Shown one piece after another: positions 59,183 through 64,000 of a stretch of DNA of 64,000 bases. The translations under genes and the position numbers were made by a program. Every line of letters begins with the position of its first letter. Positions within the stretch are counted from its first letter, which is position 1. Source of the DNA: Mucilaginibacter rigui (GTDB taxonomy: Bacteria > Bacteroidota > Bacteroidia > Sphingobacteriales > Sphingobacteriaceae); the NCBI RefSeq assembly GCF_014773275.1, contig NZ_JACWMW010000002.1:1178001-1242000 (forward strand). Reading direction: 5' to 3'. The notes beneath the pieces are model-generated. The model saw only the letters and a program-made list of their open reading frames with translations. It was not told the DNA's origin and searched no databases.

Positions 59183-61831
59183 TCAAGGTTTCTTTTTTAT
59201 CCAATAAAACAAGCCGAGCGTAATTACTATAAAGCCGCTTACAGCATACCAATAAATAGGATTTATGGCTGCCTGTAAATGTACAGGCCCGTCGGCACCC
59301 ATCAGTATCAGGCTGTCCCAATAGTAAGGCAGGTACATGGCATCAGATGGATGCGCAGTATTTAACCACGTAAGTTTAGCTTGATGCAGTGCCGTACCGC
59401 TGCTTTTACCGGTAAGCAGGTGTTTGTATATGTTGGCGGTTATCTGCGCTACAGCTTCATCATTCACGTTCCATAAACCAGCAATAGTTGCGGGTGTACC
59501 AATAGCTGTAAACCCGCGCGACAGGCTGATGATGCCCTCGCCGTTTGCCAGCATCCCATCTCCCGTGCGGCAGGCGCTTAATATCACCAGGTTGGGTTTA
59601 TGGGGTTTTGATAATAGCTCGAACAAAAACAGTTTCTGTTTGCCAAAATCAAGCGTTGGCTCTTTATTGATGCCTGATAAGTAAGCATGGGTGCTGATGT
59701 GCAGCGTGGCCGAGTTTTCAAAACTGTTAAAGAACGTCCGGGTGTTCACCTCCTCATTGTACAGGTAATTGCCCTTTACCAATTTATTAATGGCAGCAGC
59801 CTCTTTTTTTACTGCGATGATAGGCGTGTTGCTGTTGCCCTCGTGCGTAACAAACAACCCGCTAAATGTTGCCCTGCCGGTATCCTTCGCTTTGTTTTTG
59901 ATCAGGGCATTCAATGAGAATGCATACGTGGTTGTCAGCTTTTTGAGCAGGAACGGCCATTGCGAGGTGGCCGGGGCATACTTATCCCCGGTTATTAACC
60001 CATCGAACGATAGGTAGCCGAGTACATCATCTGCAATAATACAAAGGCGCTCATTTGCTTGTAACGTGGTATTTTTAAAAAGTGTGCTGTAGATAGTATT
60101 TGATGTTATGAAAAACTCCTTTGGCGAATTAAGCATGGCATCCGGCCCGTTACGGTAATAGGTGTTGATGAATTGGGTAAGCTGCTGCCGCAGACTATCA
60201 GCGCCGGCTATTCTCGCAACTTTTTTAACACCGCTGTTTTTTATATCTATCATATATACGCCGCGCGTACCAAAAAAGAACTCGATGGCATGCAGGCCTT
60301 TTGGTAAAGCCGATAACATATCTGTTGGCGATGAAACCGTCCCGGCTGATTGTTCGCGGTATTTTTTGTTGAGCAGCGATAGGTCGTATTTTAATGCGTT
60401 AACTTTTTCCTGGTATTTTGCGCCGCTTTTTTCGGTCATAATTAACCGTTCGTTATAGGCAATGGCACGTTCAAGATCTGTACGTTTGCGCAATAAGCTA
60501 TCGTGGCGGTTGCTTGCAAATTGCTGGTTGTTGTGCTGTATCTGGTCGGCAAGGGTGCGGGCCTTTGTTTGCTCGGTAATTTCCAATACCAGGTTCAGGT
60601 ATTTTTCATCGTGCGATGTTTGGTATAAGCCCAACGCCATTTCTATGGCGGTTTCGGCCAGTTCCTTGCCGTTGTTTTGCAGGCGCTCTTTGGTTTTGTT
60701 ATCGGCAAATTCCTTTCTTATTTTATCAGTTGCCAGCAGGGCGTAGCGTATGTTTTGCAGGGCTGCTTCGGGTTGTTTTAATAGTTGGTAGGTAAGCGCT
60801 TTTTCGGTGAAGATATCAACCAGGTTAATTTCGCCATAAATGTTTTGCGCCAGGGTTTTATTTTGCGATGTATTTATACGTAATATTCTTAAAGCTTCAT
60901 CGGCTAATAAAAGTGCTTTTTGTGGCTGCTTCTCTAAGCGTTTAACTTTGGCAAGTTGTGCAACCAGGTTTGCTTTTTCGCGCAGCCGGTCGCCGGGGTA
61001 CCAGGTGTTAATGATGTTAAGGGCCGAATTATAATTGTTCCCGGCAAATTTCAGGTGGTGGCTTTTTAATTCTATATTCCCCAAAGTTGTATAAGCGCCG
61101 AGCAAATTATAGGCGTTTTGGCTGTTGGCGCTTTTTTGCGATTTAATGTTCTTTTGAAGTATTTCCCGGGCATTCGAAGGGCGGTTTTGGTCGTTTAAAA
61201 TGTCAGCCAGGACGTTCTGAAGCCGAAAATTCACCCCGGGGTTTTTTGTAAGTTTTTGGCCTTTGGTTATGCAATTCAGGGCGGCGGTATAATTGCCCAT
61301 GGTGTAATATGATATGGCCATATTGCAATAAGCCGATGCCATATCCCTGGTATTCTCAAAGGCGTTCAATTGTTCAATTGCCTTTTTCTGGATGAATATA
61401 GCCCGTTCATAATCGCCCAGGCGGGTATAGTTATTTCCAAGTGGTTTAAACACATATTCCACTACATCAAACTGTATTACTTTATACTTATAGAAGTATG
61501 CGTAAGCATCTTCATAGTAGTTAATAGAACTGAGTATATCCCCGGCTTGCAGTTGGTCATACCCCTGTGTGCTTAACAGGGTTAGCCAGGCAATGCGTTC
61601 TTCAAGTGTGGCGGGTTGCCGCCATGCTTGTTTTTGCGTGGCAAGCAGAAAGGGTAATTGCTGCGAGTTAGCAGTTACATAATCTATCCGCTGGTAAAGC
61701 CATTCGGTAAGGTCGTTTTTGTTTTTTAGGTCGGCCAGTTTTTTGCTGATCGCAGCATCCTGCGCATGAATAACCACCTGCAAAAGCATCAGGCAAAAAA
61801 GTACAATGTATCGTACACGCTGTAGCGGCAT
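59183..61831 (-). CDS. Exported TPR-CHAT protease, membrane-anchored
   Basis: An 882-aa protein. A signal peptide (residues 1-23, VVIHAQ) is followed by TPR repeats (about 90-420), a coiled region, and a C-terminal CHAT caspase-like domain with His715 (HISTHAYL) and Cys754 (LSACRTGDG), the expected dyad. GLWNVNDEAVAQITANIYKHLLTG and YYWDSLILMG follow. A C-terminal membrane helix (about 858-878) then KKKP anchors it, with the protease facing the periplasm. It lies 38 bp after the PKD gene on the same strand. Confidence 0.88.
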   Translation of the reverse strand: MPLQRVRYIVLFCLMLLQVVIHAQDAAISKKLADLKNKNDLTEWLYQRIDYVTANSQQLPFLLATQKQAWRQPATLEERIAWLTLLSTQGYDQLQAGDILSSINYYEDAYAYFYKYKVIQFDVVEYVFKPLGNNYTRLGDYERAIFIQKKAIEQLNAFENTRDMASAYCNMAISYYTMGNYTAALNCITKGQKLTKNPGVNFRLQNVLADILNDQNRPSNAREILQKNIKSQKSANSQNAYNLLGAYTTLGNIELKSHHLKFAGNNYNSALNIINTWYPGDRLREKANLVAQLAKVKRLEKQPQKALLLADEALRILRINTSQNKTLAQNIYGEINLVDIFTEKALTYQLLKQPEAALQNIRYALLATDKIRKEFADNKTKERLQNNGKELAETAIEMALGLYQTSHDEKYLNLVLEITEQTKARTLADQIQHNNQQFASNRHDSLLRKRTDLERAIAYNERLIMTEKSGAKYQEKVNALKYDLSLLNKKYREQSAGTVSSPTDMLSALPKGLHAIEFFFGTRGVYMIDIKNSGVKKVARIAGADSLRQQLTQFINTYYRNGPDAMLNSPKEFFITSNTIYSTLFKNTTLQANERLCIIADDVLGYLSFDGLITGDKYAPATSQWPFLLKKLTTTYAFSLNALIKNKAKDTGRATFSGLFVTHEGNSNTPIIAVKKEAAAINKLVKGNYLYNEEVNTRTFFNSFENSATLHISTHAYLSGINKEPTLDFGKQKLFLFELLSKPHKPNLVILSACRTGDGMLANGEGIISLSRGFTAIGTPATIAGLWNVNDEAVAQITANIYKHLLTGKSSGTALHQAKLTWLNTAHPSDAMYLPYYWDSLILMGADGPVHLQAAINPIYWYAVSGFIVITLGLFYWIKKKP

Positions 61832-61869
61832 AGGTTATGGTTAGTGCCACTAAAATAAGTTATTTTAAG

Positions 61870-63879
61870 TTAAAATTTCCAGGTTACATAGGTGCTTGCA
61901 TGTGATACTGAAGATTTTGGGTCGTAAAAATACCTGAACCCAATAGCCGGCCCTACACGTACTTTGCCCACAACAACATCAGCAAAAACGGAGGCCCGCG
62001 CGTCCGAAAATACCTTCCTAAACTTGTCGGCAAGCACAGCCAAATTTTCATCAGGAACGCCATTTACACCTTTTAACGCATAGTTTATATTGTTTTTGAA
62101 GGTATTGTTCAGGTCTATGGAAACCAGCGCGCCCACACCAGCGCCAATGTAATCGTTAAAGTTATATCGTAAGGATACAGGCACCATGTTTAACGTGGTT
62201 ACTTTGGTGGAGGTAGTTCGGGTACGGCTACTAATAATGTATGGCACCTTACCTATTGTGGTGTCCCTGTTACCGGCTACAGTGCGTGTTTGTGATACTT
62301 CCTTAAAGTCGCTCAGGTAGATCTCGGCCTGTAAATATTTGCCATAAGATGAATAAGGAGAGATGCTTGCACCAACAGTAATATTTTTTTGCGTAAGGTA
62401 ATCACTACCCTTTGACTGTAACGGGAAGCCATAACCCAGTATGATCCCCGGCGATAAGCCGGGTTTAAACCTGCCGGTAGCCTTGTTGGTTACAATGGGT
62501 TCATTCTTATCAAATATGATAGATGCCCGGGTATAAATGGGAAGCTTTTTTGGTTTCTCCTTAAATTTGATCTTGTATTCCACAAAGCCTTTGGTCGAGT
62601 CGGCATCGTGCACACCTTCCTGCTGTGTGCCGGGCAAGTAAATATTGTTAAAAATAAAATTTACGCTGTCGGCACCCGGTACAACCTTCAGGCAGCTTTG
62701 GTTGGCGTATGCGCTGTCGCAGCTTTTTACCTCTGGTTTGGTGCGGCTTACCTTGATGGTGCCGGCATCAAATACCGGCGACAGGCTAACGCCCACATTT
62801 ACCTTTTTTGCAGGCCCTTTGCCTGTGTTCTGAAAATCTACCCGGTAGGTCAATTCGCGGTGTTTGCCGGTAAAACGGTAATCCATCCGCGTTCTGCGTA
62901 ACGACATTTTATTGGGATCGTGCGAGGCCACTATCTGCAACTCCACGTTAAATATCTCCCGCTCTATTTTAGGATCATCGGGGATAAAAACACCGCTCAG
63001 GCGCACTATGGCGTTGGTATCTTTGATCATCTCGGGCGTGGTTTTAAAATCCATAAAAACAAAGTTTTCCTGCCCGGCTTTCAGATTTTCAAAATGCCAT
63101 GCCTTGCTGCTTTTAAAGTTCTTTACCTGGTCGCGCAATACCAAAGCCTCCTTTGCCAATATCTCATCTATTTGCGCTTGCGAAATACCCGGGCTAACAG
63201 ATGCGTAGTACAAATTATCTTTTGCTTTTTTTACCGGCGAATAGGCAAACGTGTTCAACTTTTGCAGGTCTTCGGTTTTCTCGCCATGATAGGTGCGTGT
63301 TTCGGTCAGGTCGAAATTGTTGCTGCTAAACTCCTTATCGTTATATAAAATGGCAATGGTGCCGCCCAGGTTATTGGTTAGGTTGCCGGCTTTGTTGCGA
63401 TAGCCTAATACCAGCATCATATCATCGCCGGGTTTGGGCATACAGTTATTTTTTAGGGTGATACTGCTGCCGGGCTGGAAGATATTACTGGGCGCAGGTG
63501 CCGAGGCCAGCATGGCCTTTGATCGTTTAATGATCACTTTTTTTGGCCGGGTGGGCGGGCGCTTGCCATCGTCATAATTATTAGTGGCGTAAAGCCGGGC
63601 GCTATAAGTAAGGATGGAATCTAAATAAGTATGCACCGGTTCTTTTTCAAAGCTGAAGGTGCCATCGCCAAACTCCCAAAAGTAGGTAAAGAATGGGGCG
63701 GGGGCACCTGCAATTGGCCTTAAGGCGCGTAACTGCGGGGTGAATTTTACCGTGCCATTGTCGTCAGTATAATTAATAATAGCCGGGATAGTATCTGTTG
63801 GTATTACCGCCGGGGGGAGTACCTGCGCGCTCAGTTTGGTAGCAATGCAGATGAAGGTAAGTAGCAAGAGCTTTCTCAT
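61870..63879 (-). CDS. PKD-domain surface protein, probable beta-barrel C-terminus
   Basis: A 669-aa exported protein. The ATG at 63879 gives the signal peptide MRKLLLLTFICIATKLSAQ; an upstream extension is not preferred. A PKD domain (YFWEFGDGTF...VHTY) lies about 65-110. A middle region with VELQIVASHDPNKMSLR and RELTYRVDFQNTGKGPA (DUF11/surface-protein-like) follows. The last 170 residues alternate like outer-membrane strands and end VTWKF. It is the first gene of an operon with the CHAT protease. Confidence 0.8.
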   Translation of the reverse strand: MRKLLLLTFICIATKLSAQVLPPAVIPTDTIPAIINYTDDNGTVKFTPQLRALRPIAGAPAPFFTYFWEFGDGTFSFEKEPVHTYLDSILTYSARLYATNNYDDGKRPPTRPKKVIIKRSKAMLASAPAPSNIFQPGSSITLKNNCMPKPGDDMMLVLGYRNKAGNLTNNLGGTIAILYNDKEFSSNNFDLTETRTYHGEKTEDLQKLNTFAYSPVKKAKDNLYYASVSPGISQAQIDEILAKEALVLRDQVKNFKSSKAWHFENLKAGQENFVFMDFKTTPEMIKDTNAIVRLSGVFIPDDPKIEREIFNVELQIVASHDPNKMSLRRTRMDYRFTGKHRELTYRVDFQNTGKGPAKKVNVGVSLSPVFDAGTIKVSRTKPEVKSCDSAYANQSCLKVVPGADSVNFIFNNIYLPGTQQEGVHDADSTKGFVEYKIKFKEKPKKLPIYTRASIIFDKNEPIVTNKATGRFKPGLSPGIILGYGFPLQSKGSDYLTQKNITVGASISPYSSYGKYLQAEIYLSDFKEVSQTRTVAGNRDTTIGKVPYIISSRTRTTSTKVTTLNMVPVSLRYNFNDYIGAGVGALVSIDLNNTFKNNINYALKGVNGVPDENLAVLADKFRKVFSDARASVFADVVVGKVRVGPAIGFRYFYDPKSSVSHASTYVTWKF

Positions 63880-63942
63880 GGTGTGGCAGGGGCAACTGGT
63901 TAGGTAAAAAAACAATTAAATATAAAAACTTAAAATGATAAT

Positions 63943-63968
63943 AAGCGACCCTGAAACCAGGGCCGCTT
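63943..63968 (-). terminator. Probable terminator of a minus-strand gene beyond the window
   Basis: AAGCG-A-CCCTG (63943-63953) pairs with CAGGG-C-CGCTT (63958-63968), with one mismatch and a 4-nt loop. Read on the minus strand, it is followed by TTATTATCATTTT, so it likely ends a transcript arriving from the right. Confidence 0.6.
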
Positions 63969-64000
63969 AGCTGATTAGAGATAGGTAGAATTAGTAACTA

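Overview
The window looks like chromosomal DNA of a Bacteroidota bacterium, most likely Sphingobacteriaceae (Mucilaginibacter/Pedobacter-like). The reasons are the TTTG-N19/20-TAnnTTTG promoters, the near absence of Shine-Dalgarno sequences, the hemC-hemD fusion, and the style of the signal peptides, PKD proteins and outer-membrane proteins. This placement is inference from sequence style; no database was searched.

Region 1 (1-16101): the end of an unidentified gene, then a complete ribosomal block in the order rplC-rplD-rplW-rplB-rpsS-rplV-rpsC-rplP-rpmC-rpsQ-rplN-rplX-rplE-rpsN, rpsH-rplF-rplR-rpsE-rpmD-rplO-secY-map-infA-rpmJ-rpsM-rpsK-rpsD-rpoA-rplQ. rpsJ, fusA, rpsG and rpsL are absent, and rplC has its own strong promoter. 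Structured leaders precede rplC, rpsH, rpsM, rpsD and rpoA. Hairpin terminators follow rpsN, rpoA and rplQ.

Region 2 (16186-27805): accessory metabolism. It holds a PoxB-like TPP enzyme, a PAP2 phosphatase, a DUF1624 membrane protein, thioredoxin, two alpha/beta hydrolases, a metallo-beta-lactamase-fold hydrolase, an ArsR-MFS pair, a GNAT-nitrilase fusion and a DoxX protein. Two MITE-like palindromic elements and a four-copy 157-bp tandem array lie between these genes.

Region 3 (27972-37258): a heme biosynthesis cluster, hemA, hemCD, hemB, hemL, then a histidine kinase, a response regulator and a TPR protein, then hemE and hemJ. It runs from glutamyl-tRNA to uroporphyrinogen III and coproporphyrinogen III, and includes protoporphyrinogen oxidase. 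Coproporphyrinogen oxidase and ferrochelatase are not here.

Region 4 (37535-50539): an ECF sigma factor with an anti-sigma-like partner and an outer-membrane barrel, an immunity-like gene between direct repeats, an orphan ABC ATPase, a PfkB kinase, tRNA-Asn, an HxlR-controlled SDR/DsbA/DoxX group in which the DsbA gene has one nonsense codon, an ArsR-SRPBCC-VOC group with paired operators, and a DsrE plus TsdA-like diheme cytochrome pair.

Region 5 (49457-64000): a TolC-RND-MFP efflux operon, a ROK kinase gene broken by one TAG codon, a zinc-ribbon miniprotein, a 2OG-Fe(II) oxygenase, a pentameric ligand-gated ion channel homologue, and a convergent operon of a PKD surface protein and an exported TPR-CHAT protease.

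The most unusual pattern spans regions: at least five intergenic spacers, each just 5' of a co-directional gene, are built from degenerate 7-8 bp words repeated in phase and facing complementary words across a spacer. The word differs at each locus, but the architecture is the same.
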